Assembly: GCA_963732585.1 (NCBI GenBank)
Contig: CAVSZY010000003.1
Location: 1,550,001 to 1,614,000, forward strand
Direction of reading: 5' to 3'
Length of the DNA stretch: 64,000 nucleotides
DNA from: WLMZ01 sp963732585
GTDB taxonomy: Bacteria > Actinomycetota > Acidimicrobiia > Acidimicrobiales > Ilumatobacteraceae
The translations under genes and the position numbers were made by a program. Position 1 is the stretch's first letter. Every line of letters starts with the position of its first letter. The notes under the pieces are model-generated. The model was given only the letters and a program-made list of their open reading frames with translations, was not told the DNA's origin and did not search any database. Below, one piece after another: positions 44,754 through 53,376 of the stretch.

Positions 44754-45999
44754 ATGGCTAACGACGACTTCGTTGTTTCAGCGGACGGTCACGTGCTCGA
44801 GCCCACCGACCTGTTCAAGACGCGCCTCCCCAAACACCTCCGCGATCGGGCCGTGTGGGAGGAGGATTTCGAGCTCGACGAGCCGTGGGTCGAGGGTGGC
44901 GCACGAGCGTTTCGGCGCCTGCACACCGCCGGCTGACGAAGGTTGGACGATCTCGCGTTACCGCCAGACCGGGGGCCGCACGCCGGAGGGCGACCCGGAG
45001 TGCATCCTTCAGGACATGGAGCTCGATGGCGTCGACGTGCAAGTGATGCACCCGAATCTCTCATTGTTCGGCCTCTACTCCGACGACCATGAGCTGTCGA
45101 TCGCCCACGCCAGGGTGTACAACGACTACATCGCCGAGCGGTTCGGCGCCCACTTCGACCGGCTCGTGTTCACGGCACCGATCCCGCTCACGAATGTCGA
45201 CGACGCAGTGGCCGAGATCGAGCGCGTGGCGGCGAAGGGCTTCCGGGCGATCCTGTTGCCCGCTACCCCGCCCGGGAACTATTACACCCGCGCCCTCGAT
45301 CCCGTGTGGGCGGCAGCGCAAGCGTGTGGGCTGCAGCCGTTTTTCCACACCCAGACCGGCGGGGTGAAGGTGAACGACACCGAAGCCGTCACACTCAAGG
45401 TCGTGCTGGAAAACGCGGCCCAGGTGAACCAACCGATGACCGATAAGGCGGCGGCGAAACGCATGGTGACTCAAGCGGTGTACGGCACCCTGGCACCCCA
45501 ACAACTGATCTGCCAATTGATCGGTGGTGGGGTGCCAGAACGCTTCCCCGACCTCCATTTCTGCCTCATCGAGTTCAACGCCCACTGGTTGGCGTCGTTG
45601 CTCGGCGGGATGGACAAGTGCTGGGTCACCGGCATCGGCCAGGATGCCGACTGGTGGCTCGGCAAGTGGGACGACAGCCGCCCGGCGCACGACCAGCCGG
45701 ATATGGCCCAACTGTTCAAGCTCAACGAGAAATGGCCATACCCGCTGATGCCAAGCGAATATGTGCAACGCCAGTTCCATGTGCAGTTCCAGGACGATCC
45801 CGTGGCCCTCGCCTGCCGACACATCACCGGGTTGTCGACGATCATTTGGGGTAACGACTACCCGCATGCCGAGGGCACGTTCCGTGGCAGCCGCCGACTC
45901 ATCCAGGAGCAGTTCGCCGGTGTCCCCGACGACGAGCGCAAAGCAATCCTCGGCGGAACGCTCGCCCGGGTGTTGGGCCTGAGCCAAGTATCGGCGTAA
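44754..45999 (+). pseudogene. Amidohydrolase_2-type gene with one frameshift
   Basis: The first frame gives MANDDFVVSADGHVLEPTDL and continues to VEGGARAFRRLHTAG, ending at 44936. The rest (PADEGWTISRYRQTGG onward, through LQPFFHTQTGGV, LHFCLIEFNAHWLASLLGGM and IWGNDYPHAEGTF) is in the next frame to 45999. Joining the two by skipping one base around 44915-44930 yields a complete enzyme of about 414 residues like those at 18461 and 19747. The SADGHVLEP opening and NDYPHAEG metal motif are intact. No homopolymer is at the break, so either a real mutation or a base-call error is possible. Confidence 0.75.
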
Positions 46000-46013
46000 C
46001 GAGCTTCCACCCC

Positions 46014-46058
46014 GTCGTCGGCAACCCCATCGTCGACAACCCCATCGTCGACAACCCC
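46014..46058. repeat. 15-bp tandem repeat, three units
   Basis: ATCGTCGACAACCCC occurs twice in tandem, preceded by a two-mismatch copy (GTCGTCGGCAACCCC) and followed by a partial copy. It lies just after the amidohydrolase stop. Probably replication slippage; the long minus-strand open frame across it is an artefact. Confidence 0.6.
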
Positions 46059-46190
46059 GTCGACGCGATCGTCGCTGAGGTCCCGGCCACAACGTTCTAG
46101 TGCACCGGTCTCCGTTCGAACGGTCGCTCAGAGGCAGGCGAGAAGCAGGCCTGCAAGCAGGGTCGGATCACTCATCATTGCGTCATACAC

Positions 46191-46206
46191 TTGACAGTAG
46201 CGTCAA
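46191..46206. promoter_or_regulatory. TGACA-N4-TGTCA-type operator, site 1
   Basis: TTGACA-GTAG-CGTCAA lies about 80 bases before the BKACE gene. It is one of four related inverted repeats around the BKACE/molybdopterin/SDR genes. Confidence 0.5.
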
Positions 46207-46285
46207 TTTCGAAATCATTCGACCACATCGAATGCGCACTCGACACCGGCATCTTCGCCGCCGAACCACTCGAAGGAGATCACCG

Positions 46286-47185
46286 ATGAGCGCTGCAGCA
46301 CGAACTATTGAGAACAGGCCGACGGTCATCGAGGCGGCCATTACGCCGTATCGACCGGGTGAGCCGTTACAGGACAGCGACGCGATGGTGGCCGACGCCA
46401 TCGAGTGTTTCGCGGCCGGAGCAGGCGTTGTACACCACCATCACGATTTCCGCCAGGAGCGCAACGCGGCGATAGCTCAGATGATCGACGTCGAGTCTCG
46501 GATCCTGGCCGAAGTGCCGACCGCTCTGATGTACGGCGACTATTTGAAGGCCAAGGCAGTGTCCGACAAGATGGCCCACCTGCAGCCGATGGCCGATGCT
46601 GGCGTGCTGCGGATGCTGGCTATCGACCCAGGTCACACCATGTTTTGCGGCACTGATTCCCTCGGTCGGCCGATCCGGGCCGGAGTCGGCGGCACCACCT
46701 ACGGCGAAGCCCACGAGTTGGTCGAGTTCGCCAAGACTGTCGCAGTTCCGATCTCGCTCGGTGTCTACGAGCCAGGCCAGCTTCGCTGGATCATCGCCTA
46801 TGAGCGTGCTGTCGGTTACCCGGCCGGCTCCATCATCAAGATCTACTTCGGCGGCGACTACCTCATCGACAAGGTGGCCACCACGGGCCTCAATGTGGGC
46901 ATGCCGGCGACCCTTGGCGCGCTCGACGTGTACGTCTCAATGTTGGCAGGCTCGAACCTTCCCTGGGTCATCAGCTTGCTGGGCGGCACCCTTGTCGACT
47001 CGCCCCTCGCTCGGCGCGCCCTTGAACTCGGCGGCAACCTCCGGGTCGGGATCGAAGACGCCGCTGGCACAACGGACATGACCAACGCCGAAACGGTTGC
47101 AGCTGCCTTCGTGCTCGCCCACGAAGTCGGCCGCCCGGTGGCCCAAACGCACACTGCGCTCGCAGCGCTTCAGGCGGCCTCGTGA
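46286..47185 (+). CDS. BKACE family (DUF849) beta-keto acid cleavage enzyme
   Basis: A 299-residue TIM-barrel protein: opening VIEAAITPYRPG, a zinc/substrate HHHHD cluster (GVVHHHHDFRQE), PISLGVYEPGQLRWI, LGGTLVDSPLARRALELGGNLRVGIEDAAG. BKACE enzymes condense a beta-keto acid with acetyl-CoA and split it into acetoacetate and a new CoA ester. The typical acceptor residues cannot be resolved here. The ATG at 46286 has GAAGGAG upstream. Confidence 0.8.
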   Translation: MSAAARTIENRPTVIEAAITPYRPGEPLQDSDAMVADAIECFAAGAGVVHHHHDFRQERNAAIAQMIDVESRILAEVPTALMYGDYLKAKAVSDKMAHLQPMADAGVLRMLAIDPGHTMFCGTDSLGRPIRAGVGGTTYGEAHELVEFAKTVAVPISLGVYEPGQLRWIIAYERAVGYPAGSIIKIYFGGDYLIDKVATTGLNVGMPATLGALDVYVSMLAGSNLPWVISLLGGTLVDSPLARRALELGGNLRVGIEDAAGTTDMTNAETVAAAFVLAHEVGRPVAQTHTALAALQAAS

Positions 47186-47284
47186 CCACTCGATGAGCGC
47201 ATCCCACCTGGCCTGGCCGTCGTAGTGGGTGTGAATATCGACGAAACCAGGGGTGACGAGTCGCTCGGCAGCAACGGCGTGCAC
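47183..47284 (-). pseudogene. Remnant of an N-acyl-D-amino-acid deacylase-like gene
   Basis: On the minus strand a 34-codon stretch reads AERLVTPGFVDIHTHYDGQ and continues with ARWDALIEWS. This is the metal-binding start (HTH) of amidohydrolase family 3 enzymes such as N-acyl-D-amino-acid deacylase. Nothing matching follows, so only the first domain strand survives, cut at the BKACE end. Confidence 0.5.
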
Positions 47285-47309
47285 CTGCTGTCTGCTGAGC
47301 GGCGTAGTC

Positions 47310-47323
47310 TGACACTTGTGTCA
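47310..47323. promoter_or_regulatory. TGACA-N4-TGTCA operator, site 2
   Basis: TGACA-CTTG-TGTCA lies 33-46 bases before the molybdopterin oxidoreductase ATG, and also just upstream of the deacylase remnant on the other strand. Confidence 0.55.
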
Positions 47324-47355
47324 AGTCGCCGCCGACCGGAAACCGAGAACGCATC

Positions 47356-49374
47356 ATGACCGTCGAGCACCGTACGTTCTGCCGCATCTGCCTCTCATCA
47401 TGCGGCATGGTCGTCGAGGTTGACGGGGACCGCGTGGTGTCGATTCGCGGCGACAAGACACATCCGCTCACCCGCGGCTATCTGTGCCCCAAAGGCCGGG
47501 CGCTCGGCCAAACCCATCATGGAACCGACCGGCTCAGCGCCGCCTTCATTGGCCGGGGCACCGACCGCTGCGCCGTCAGTGTCGGCGAAGCCCACGCCCA
47601 TCTGCGGGACACGTTGGCCGGCATCGTGCAAACCTATGGCGTTGGCTCCATCGGCGTGTTCCACGCCACCGGAGGCTTCATGGATTCCGGCGCTGGCTGG
47701 GCGTCTCGTCGGCTCAAGAAGTTGCTGGGCACCGAGCACGTCTACAGCACCGCCACACTCGATGCCATCGCCAAGACCTACGTGGCCGAACAGGTGGCCG
47801 GCACCGCCACCCTCATCCCCAATATCGATGAGCAAAACGGTCGCCTCCTGCTGTTCATTGGCGTGAACCCGGTCGTGTCACACGGGCATTCCACCATGTA
47901 TTCGAACCCTGTCGAGCGCATCCGCGCTGCCCGAGCCAGAGGTCCGGTGTTCGTGCTTGACCCGCGCCAATCGGAGACGGCAAAGCTGGCCGATTACCAC
48001 CTCGCGGCACGGGCTGGCAGCGACTACGCGGTACTGGCCTACGTGTTGCGGGAGTTGCTGAACGATGATGGCTTTGACGACGCAGCCCTCGCGCGTCGAG
48101 CAGAAGGGCTCGACTCGCTTCGTCGGGCGGTCGCTCCGTTCGACGGTGCCACCGTCACCGCACTCACGCGACTCGAGCAGGCGCAGCTCGATGGCCTTGT
48201 CAGCGCCATTCGCGCCGCCGGCCGACTGGCTATTGTGTCCGGAACGGGCTCGACGATGGCCGTTGCCGGGAACCTCACCGAGTGGCTTTCGTGGGCGTTG
48301 CTCGTGGTCACCGACTCGTTCGATCAGCCCGGTGGCATGTGGTTCAACCCCGGGCTCACGACCCGTCTCGACCGGTTCGACACGCTGCCACCAGCGGCGG
48401 GGTCCACGCCGGGTGCCGCATCTCGACCTGACATCGGCCGTTGTGCAGGCGAGTGGCCGGCGTCGCTGATTCCTCACGAGATCGAAGCCGGACGTTTGCG
48501 CGCGCTCATCGTGCTGGGTGGGAACACGGTGGCGTCGGTGCCCGACACCGAACGCATCACAAGGGCCCTCGGCCAGATAGATGCGCTTGTCGTTTTGGAG
48601 ATACGCCGCACCCCCACCACCGACCTGGCGACACACGTGTTTGCCTGCGCCGACCAGCTCGAACGGCCCGACATTCTGGGCTTGGACCTGAACGCCAACG
48701 CTGTCTATCAGCACTTCACCGACGCGGTGATGCCGGCACGGTCCGACCGGCCGCCCATGTGGCGAACGCTTGCCACAATCGGTCGAAGCCTGAACGTCGA
48801 CATCCTTGGCGGCGACGCCGATCCCGCATCGGTGTCGGACGAGGCGCTCATCGGGCGCATCCTGCGAGGCGTCGATGTCGACGACCTAAGGGCGCAAGGA
48901 GGCATCAAGGTCGAGTCGACCGCGGTGTTCGGATGGGTGCAGCCGCGCCTGCCGATGGGCCACTGGAACATCGCGCCAGCACCTCTGGTGGAGCAGCTGG
49001 CGGCATTGGCGCCGCTGCCGCCCCTGGTGCTCGTGCCCCGCCGACCGATCCGCCGCATGAACACACAACCGTTCGGAAACGGTGAAGCCGCCACCGATGC
49101 CCTCATGCATCCCGACGATGCTGCGGCTGCTGATATCAGCGACGGCGAGCGTGTGGAGATCCGATCGGCCACCGGTCGGATCACGCTCACGGCGCGTGTC
49201 TCCACGGCCATCGCGCGCGGCGCGGTGTCCATCCAATACGGATGGGACGAAGGCAACGTCAACCGCCTCATCGACACCACCGACCTCGACCCGCTCACCG
49301 GTATGGCCCGCCTCTCCGGCACGGCGATCACTCTCCATCGCCCCGAACCCGCCGTCACCCGCCCGGGCAATTGA
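47356..49374 (+). CDS. Molybdopterin oxidoreductase (DMSO reductase family)
   Basis: A 672-residue molybdo-bis(MGD) protein. The N-terminus carries a [4Fe-4S] site, CRICLSSCGM then YLCPKGRA. Cofactor-binding segments such as ATGGFMDSGAGWASRR, LLLFIGVNPVVSHGH, LDPRQSETAKLADYHL and a C-terminal molydopterin dinucleotide domain (ADISDGERVEIRSATGRI) are present. No twin-arginine signal is seen, so it is cytosolic. The Mo ligand is not clear, and no electron-transfer subunit is next to it, so it may be a single-subunit enzyme. Flanked by operator-like sites. Confidence 0.8.
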   Translation: MTVEHRTFCRICLSSCGMVVEVDGDRVVSIRGDKTHPLTRGYLCPKGRALGQTHHGTDRLSAAFIGRGTDRCAVSVGEAHAHLRDTLAGIVQTYGVGSIGVFHATGGFMDSGAGWASRRLKKLLGTEHVYSTATLDAIAKTYVAEQVAGTATLIPNIDEQNGRLLLFIGVNPVVSHGHSTMYSNPVERIRAARARGPVFVLDPRQSETAKLADYHLAARAGSDYAVLAYVLRELLNDDGFDDAALARRAEGLDSLRRAVAPFDGATVTALTRLEQAQLDGLVSAIRAAGRLAIVSGTGSTMAVAGNLTEWLSWALLVVTDSFDQPGGMWFNPGLTTRLDRFDTLPPAAGSTPGAASRPDIGRCAGEWPASLIPHEIEAGRLRALIVLGGNTVASVPDTERITRALGQIDALVVLEIRRTPTTDLATHVFACADQLERPDILGLDLNANAVYQHFTDAVMPARSDRPPMWRTLATIGRSLNVDILGGDADPASVSDEALIGRILRGVDVDDLRAQGGIKVESTAVFGWVQPRLPMGHWNIAPAPLVEQLAALAPLPPLVLVPRRPIRRMNTQPFGNGEAATDALMHPDDAAAADISDGERVEIRSATGRITLTARVSTAIARGAVSIQYGWDEGNVNRLIDTTDLDPLTGMARLSGTAITLHRPEPAVTRPGN

Positions 49375-49386
49375 CGATTGTGTCAA
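49371..49386. promoter_or_regulatory. TGACA-N4-TGTCA-type operator, site 3
   Basis: TTGACG-ATTG-TGTCAA covers the stop codon of the molybdopterin oxidoreductase. It is not near a start codon, so its function is uncertain. Confidence 0.4.
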
Positions 49387-49419
49387 GGTTGCGGGCGCAG
49401 GTGGACAAATACGGTGGGA

Positions 49420-50211
49420 TTAGAAGTTTGTGCCGCCGTCGATGTTCACCAGGGCCCCGGTCATGTAGCCGGCGATCGGCGAGAGCAGGAACGCAATGAG
49501 CGCGCCGACTTCGGCGGGTCGGCCAGGGCGACGCAACGCAATGTCGAGGCCCCAGTCCTCGACCATCACGCGTTCCAGCGCTTCGTCGTATGGGTATCCC
49601 TTTGCGTCGGCGACCTGCTGACGGATTGCCGTCAGCGCGGCGGTTTCAATGGCACCTGGGGCGACACAGTTGGCTCGTACCCCTTTCGGGCCGTACGCCT
49701 TGGCGATGCCCTTTGTGAAGGTGGCGACTGCACTCTTCATCGAGGCGTACGGCAGGCGAGCGATTTCGGGGGCTCGAATGGAATAGGCGGCGGTCGTGAC
49801 GATGGAACCTCGGGAGGTGACCACGTGTGGCAGAGCTGCTTCCACCACTCGGGTGGTGCCGAGCATGACGTCTCGAAACACCTCGATCCATCGGTCGTCG
49901 GAAATCTCGATCGGTTCGTGACCGATGAGGCCAGTGGTGACCGCTACGCCATCGAGACCACCGAGCAGATCGACGGCGGCGGCGACCGCCGAGGCAGCCC
50001 CGCCTTGCGCGCTCACGTCGAACGCTACGCCATGAGCCAGTGATGCACCGGCAGCTCGAAGCTCGTCAGCCGCGGCTGCGGCGCGGTCGGCATCGCGGCC
50101 GACGACGACGACTGCCGCGCCCTCGGCGGCTAGCGCGAGCGCAGCCGCGAGGCCCATGCCGCTCGTACCACCGGCGACGAGAAACGCCTTGTCCTGAATT
50201 CCGAGATCCAC
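49420..50211 (-). CDS. SDR family oxidoreductase
   Basis: A 263-residue short-chain dehydrogenase. The cofactor motif is AGGTSGMGLAAALALAAEG, a VTTGLIG strand replaces NNAG, catalytic Ser is in TTAAYS, YASMKSA follows with Tyr and Lys, and the C-terminal end is YMTGALVNIDGGTNF. Probably oxidises or reduces a hydroxyl/keto group in the same pathway as the BKACE and molybdopterin genes, judged by the shared operator. It is convergent with the molybdopterin gene; operator site 4 lies 25 bases before its start. Confidence 0.75.
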   Translation of the reverse strand: MDLGIQDKAFLVAGGTSGMGLAAALALAAEGAAVVVVGRDADRAAAAADELRAAGASLAHGVAFDVSAQGGAASAVAAAVDLLGGLDGVAVTTGLIGHEPIEISDDRWIEVFRDVMLGTTRVVEAALPHVVTSRGSIVTTAAYSIRAPEIARLPYASMKSAVATFTKGIAKAYGPKGVRANCVAPGAIETAALTAIRQQVADAKGYPYDEALERVMVEDWGLDIALRRPGRPAEVGALIAFLLSPIAGYMTGALVNIDGGTNF

Positions 50212-50235
50212 GGAAACCTCCTAAGAGCGAGCCAA

Positions 50236-50253
50236 TCTGACAGAAGTGTCAGA
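50236..50253. promoter_or_regulatory. TGACA-N4-TGTCA operator, site 4 (best copy)
   Basis: TCTGACA-GAAG-TGTCAGA, with perfect 7-bp arms, lies 25-42 bases before the SDR start on the minus strand. Confidence 0.55.
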
Positions 50254-50670
50254 CTCTACTCATGCGTGCTCCCGACCGGCCGACCGAGCGATGGACGACT
50301 CACAGCGCGGCGGATCACGCCGATGACCTCGCGGCGGCCTTGGCCCGCTGGACCTGGGACGGCGAAGAAGGCGGAGGAATCGTCGAACGAACCGCCACCA
50401 TCAGCACACTCACCCGCTGACACACGGTCAACGAGGCGCGCTACGTCTCATCGGCGTGCGGTGCGACGTGAATAGCAGGGCGGTCACCCCGGTCAAACAA
50501 GGGACGCCTGAAAACTGCCGCTGACACGTCCACGCCACGAGTCGATGGGCAAATGGTGGGCAAATCCCGAGACCGTGAAAGCCATCGCGTCCGCGCTAAG
50601 CGCGGGTCAGGTCGCGTCGCCGCGTTGTGTCAGCTGCTTCCGGCCTCTCGATGTGATGTCGCCGTCGGCG
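50254..50670. other. Stretch without a supported gene
   Basis: Between the SDR promoter and the ATPase gene I see only a short open frame on the plus strand (50262-50420, MRAPDRPTERWTTHSAADH start, 52 codons) with no ribosome site and no recognisable motif. The base pattern changes near 50450, and the accessory region to the right probably starts here. Confidence 0.4.
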
Positions 50671-52059
50671 TCAAGCCCACAGGGCCGCGATCGGTTGGGC
50701 CGTCAGGCGATCACCGAATGCAAGGGCGTCGGTTCCGGTATGGAGCACGATGCCTTGAACGAATCGTGGGCCGAGACCGTCCCGTAGTTTGCTCAGCCAT
50801 CTGAACGTGCGGGCGCCGACGTTGCTCGACGCCTTTACCTCGATTCCAACGATCCGACCGTCGGGGTGCTCGAGCACGATGTCGACCTCGGGCCCGGTCC
50901 GGTCGCGGTAATGAAAGATCCGGACGCGATTGTCGCTCCAGCCGATTTGCTTTCGAAGCTCGCCCAACACGAAGGCCTCAAGCAGTCCCCCGGCTGGTTC
51001 AGGCCGGCGAGTCGGGTGCATGCTTTCCGGCGAGATGTTGACCTGATGCGCTGCAAGTCCGCTGTCGAGAACGACGATCTTGGGTCTGGCGGTCACCCGC
51101 TGGGTGAGATTGGTCGACCACGCCGGAATGCGCCAGGTCAAATAGAGGGTCTCCAACAAGTCGAGATACGGAGGCAGCGTGCGGGCCGGAAATCCGCCGT
51201 CGGCCGACACGTCCGCCACATTCAATTCGCTGGCGTTGCGGGCCGCGAGGAGTCTGACCAGCCGATCGAGATCGCCGAGCCGTTGCAAGGAGCTCACGTC
51301 CGCAGCGTCGCGATCGACGATTCGCGAGGTGTAGCTGTCGTACCAGGCGGCCCGTCGGTGCGGTCTCCGAAACACAACCTCGGGGTATCCGCCTGTGCAA
51401 GCAGCATCAAGATACTCGAGTCTCGTCGTCGGCGACTTCCAGCCGACGTCGAGCACTGCGGTCATTGCCCGGTCAATGAACTGTTCGCGCTCGCCACGAA
51501 GTTCGCCTTGCGAGAACCCGAAGAGCTCGATCGTTTCGGCCCTTCCTGCAAGGCTGTCCTGAACCGATCTCAACCTCAGCAGGTTCGCTGATCCGGCCAA
51601 CAGAAATCGGCCCGGTCGCCGGTCACGATCAACGGCTGCCTTGATCGCCAGGAGCAAGGCGGGCACTCGTTGCACTTCGTCGATGACCAGCAGTCCGACT
51701 GCCTCGTCGATGAAGCCGGCCGGGTCGACAGCAGCTGCGGCGCGAATAGCGTCGTCATCCAGCGTGACGACGCGGCCACCACGCAGGCCGGCGACCTCGC
51801 CCGCCAACGTGCTCTTTCCGACCTGGCGAGCACCTTGGAGAATGACGACGGGCGTGTCATCGAGTGCGTCGATCACCCGTGCTTCGGCGTGTCGTCTGAC
51901 AGGAAGCGGTCGAATGTCGATGTGTGAAATGATAACAGGTCCGCCGATACGCAGAAGTCTTTTCGCCGATTCGCATATCCAAGTTCGCTGATTCGCAATA
52001 GACCTCGGACGCAATGACGCCACGGCTAGCAACCGTCGGTCGGTCGCAACTTCAACCAT
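50671..52059 (-). CDS. AAA-type ATPase with DUF4143
   Basis: An ATPase of about 400-460 residues. Walker A is LQGARQVGKSTLAGE, Walker B LLVIDEVQRVP, followed by LLAGSANLLRLRSVQDSLAGRAETIELFGFSQGEL. The C-terminal DUF4143 nuclease-like region carries EVDIVLEHPDGRIVGIEVKAS (PD-D/ExK-like acidic-Lys pattern). Such proteins are common in actinobacterial accessory regions; function is unknown. The start is uncertain: ATG 52059 is given, but direct repeats and an XRE remnant lie inside the first ~60 codons, and a GTG at 51876 or a rarer start near 51930 may be used. Confidence 0.65.
   Translation of the reverse strand: MVEVATDRRLLAVASLRPRSIANQRTWICESAKRLLRIGGPVIISHIDIRPLPVRRHAEARVIDALDDTPVVILQGARQVGKSTLAGEVAGLRGGRVVTLDDDAIRAAAAVDPAGFIDEAVGLLVIDEVQRVPALLLAIKAAVDRDRRPGRFLLAGSANLLRLRSVQDSLAGRAETIELFGFSQGELRGEREQFIDRAMTAVLDVGWKSPTTRLEYLDAACTGGYPEVVFRRPHRRAAWYDSYTSRIVDRDAADVSSLQRLGDLDRLVRLLAARNASELNVADVSADGGFPARTLPPYLDLLETLYLTWRIPAWSTNLTQRVTARPKIVVLDSGLAAHQVNISPESMHPTRRPEPAGGLLEAFVLGELRKQIGWSDNRVRIFHYRDRTGPEVDIVLEHPDGRIVGIEVKASSNVGARTFRWLSKLRDGLGPRFVQGIVLHTGTDALAFGDRLTAQPIAALWA
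51962..51997. promoter_or_regulatory. Two direct repeats near the ATPase start
   Basis: TTCGCCGATTCGCA and TTCGCTGATTCGCA (one mismatch) start 22 bases apart, two helical turns. Direct repeats of this spacing often bind a dimeric regulator; an XRE remnant lies next to them. Confidence 0.4.
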
Positions 52060-52174
52060 AGAAGGCGGCCGCATCTCTCCGAGCCTGCCCACTCTCGACC
52101 GGATCGCCAACGCCCTCGACGCCGAACTCACCGTCAGCCTCACCGACACCCGACAACTCCTCGGCGCTCGCTGA
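52018..52174 (+). pseudogene. Remnant of an XRE-family HTH protein
   Basis: The plus strand encodes TSTIEGGRISPSLPTLDRIA, then NALDAELTVSLTD and a short tail ending in TGA at 52174. This is the last part of an XRE helix-turn-helix domain (SxxE.G...PsLxTLxxIAxAL) and its C-terminus. Upstream of it only LATVGRSQ is left before the frame breaks. It may have been the antitoxin-like partner of the ATPase. Confidence 0.5.
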
Positions 52175-52361
52175 CGGCTGGAGCCGATCCCGCCACCACT
52201 ATCTTCAGAGCGATTTCCCCCGTCACCCCAAGACATGGTGTCCGCGAATATCCGAAACGATCGGGCCCTCGTTGTCGCAATGATCCAGTCATCCCCGCTA
52301 CCTACGAAAACCGACAGAATCCCATGGGCACGACATCACGACCGACAGCAGCGGAAAGCGC

Positions 52362-52390
52362 AGGAAACCCTGCCAACGGCAGGGTTTCCT
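52362..52390 (-). terminator. Hairpin terminator T1 at tRNA-Gly half R1
   Basis: A perfect 13-bp stem with a three-base loop (AGGAAACCCTGCC / GGCAGGGTTTCCT) directly follows the R1 tRNA half in minus-strand direction. Confidence 0.65.
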
Positions 52391-52393
52391 ATC

Positions 52394-52564
52394 GAGCGGA
52401 TGACGAGATTCGAACTCGCGACCCTCACCTTGGCAAGGCCATGGACATCGTCCGTAACCGTCCTTGTCGTCCGTTGCCCCTGGTTGGCCGTGTTGCAACG
52501 TCCGCTCAGTCCGCAGAGTTCCACCCGATCCGGCAATTTTGGTTTAACGCGTTAAACCTCTGCG
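52394..52564 (-). repeat. tRNA-Gly 3'-half repeat R1 with conserved arm
   Basis: Bases 52394-52438 are identical to the 3' half of the tRNA-Gly gene at 60352-60424, from the anticodon loop through the T-arm and acceptor. The rest, 52439-52564, is the arm shared with R2-R4, rich in GTCCG words and ending in the palindrome GGTTTAACGCGTTAAACC at 52541-52558. There is no tRNA 5' half. It looks like an attachment site. Confidence 0.8.
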
Positions 52565-52656
52565 ACCTATCAGGCTGTCGAAGTGGCTCGTACCCGTAGC
52601 AACAAGAACGAACCCGATCAAACCTGTTTCAAATTTCGACAAGAAGGTCGACCATG
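52565..52656 (+). promoter_or_regulatory. Leader shared with the HTH/PIN cassette
   Basis: The sequence from the palindrome to ATG 52653 (CTCGTACCCGTAGC, GAACGAACC, TGTTTCA, then CGACAAGAAGGTCGAC) closely matches 53895-53988 before the HTH antitoxin. In this unit the ATG opens only a 13-codon frame, so the original cargo has been replaced but its promoter and ribosome site remain. Confidence 0.5.
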
Positions 52657-52705
52657 ACCGGGGTTGCCACCGCTCGGCGGCCGGCTCTTCGGTAACGTCG
52701 AGGGT

Positions 52706-53092
52706 GTGGCCCAACCCGTGACGCTCCGAGACCACAACCTTGTCCCAGGACTACTCGTCGTCCGCTTCGGTCTCATCGCCCTCACCGACACCAGCCTGCA
52801 GAAGTCCGTCGAAGAATGCCACCAGCGCTGGGGGTTCTGGGGGTTCTCCGTATTCGAGGTCCCGGACCGCGACTACGGGATACTCGCCCGCCTCCGCCCG
52901 AACATCGTCGGGCGTCGCCAGATGATGACCGCCGAAGGCGAAGACCTCGTCGACTCCGGCTTCCCGCTCCTGCCCACCCTCGAAGCGCCACACTGGACAG
53001 TCGTTCTCGCCACCGCGACGCCTGAGTGGTTCGCCCGAGTACGAGAACACTTCCACGGCCCAATACCGAACCCCGCCTACCGACCCGGCTGA
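52706..53092 (+). CDS. Unknown cassette protein A1
   Basis: A 128-residue protein of unknown family: LVPGLLVVRFG, then WGFWGFSVFEVPDRDYGILA, a charged middle, PHWTVVLATATPEWFARVREHF and a C-terminal GPIPNPAYRPG. It has a near-identical layout to the protein at 55551-55940 (WGFWGFSVFEVPDGDY, APHWTVVLASPTS, NPAYRR). The GTG at 52706 is chosen by alignment with that copy. It is always followed after about 20 bases by a second small gene, so the two probably act as a pair such as toxin-antitoxin (inference). Confidence 0.7.
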   Translation: MAQPVTLRDHNLVPGLLVVRFGLIALTDTSLQKSVEECHQRWGFWGFSVFEVPDRDYGILARLRPNIVGRRQMMTAEGEDLVDSGFPLLPTLEAPHWTVVLATATPEWFARVREHFHGPIPNPAYRPG

Positions 53093-53112
53093 CGTCGGCT
53101 ACGATGAGTTCC

Positions 53113-53376
53113 ATGGAAATCGCCGACTACGACCTGTGGTACGACGCCAACAGCGTCGGCGGCGACTTGGTCGTCGAAACATGGATCAGCCACGGACCAC
53201 GCGCCTTCGACCCGAGCTTCGACCCACAACCAGGCGATTGGCTCACAATCGGCGACGACGAGGAACCACCTGTCCGCGCCCGCGTCGTTCGCCGCGATAT
53301 CAACCTCGTTTGGGTCCAACTCGACCTCAGCCACCTCCTCGCCGACACCGCCACAGCGACAGCTCTCACCCGCTAG
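53113..53376 (+). CDS. Unknown cassette protein A2
   Basis: An 87-residue protein beginning MEIADYDLWYDANSVGGDL, with VETWISHGPRA, GDWLTIGDDEEPPVRARVV and WVQLDLSHLL. It appears to be a small beta-rich domain. Its copy at 55958-56218 shares YDANGVGADLVVETWISHSP and GDDEEPPVRSRVVRRDGN. It follows A1 by 20 bases. An ATG at 53104 is also possible. Function unknown. Confidence 0.7.
   Translation: MEIADYDLWYDANSVGGDLVVETWISHGPRAFDPSFDPQPGDWLTIGDDEEPPVRARVVRRDINLVWVQLDLSHLLADTATATALTR

Noticed and set aside
45061..46092. Minus-strand 343-residue frame with repeated CRRWG units
   Set aside because: Arises from the amidohydrolase antisense and the 15-bp tandem repeat.
50545..50804. Small plus-strand frames between SDR and ATPase
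   Set aside because: Two overlapping frames without ribosome site or motif, partly antisense to the ATPase.
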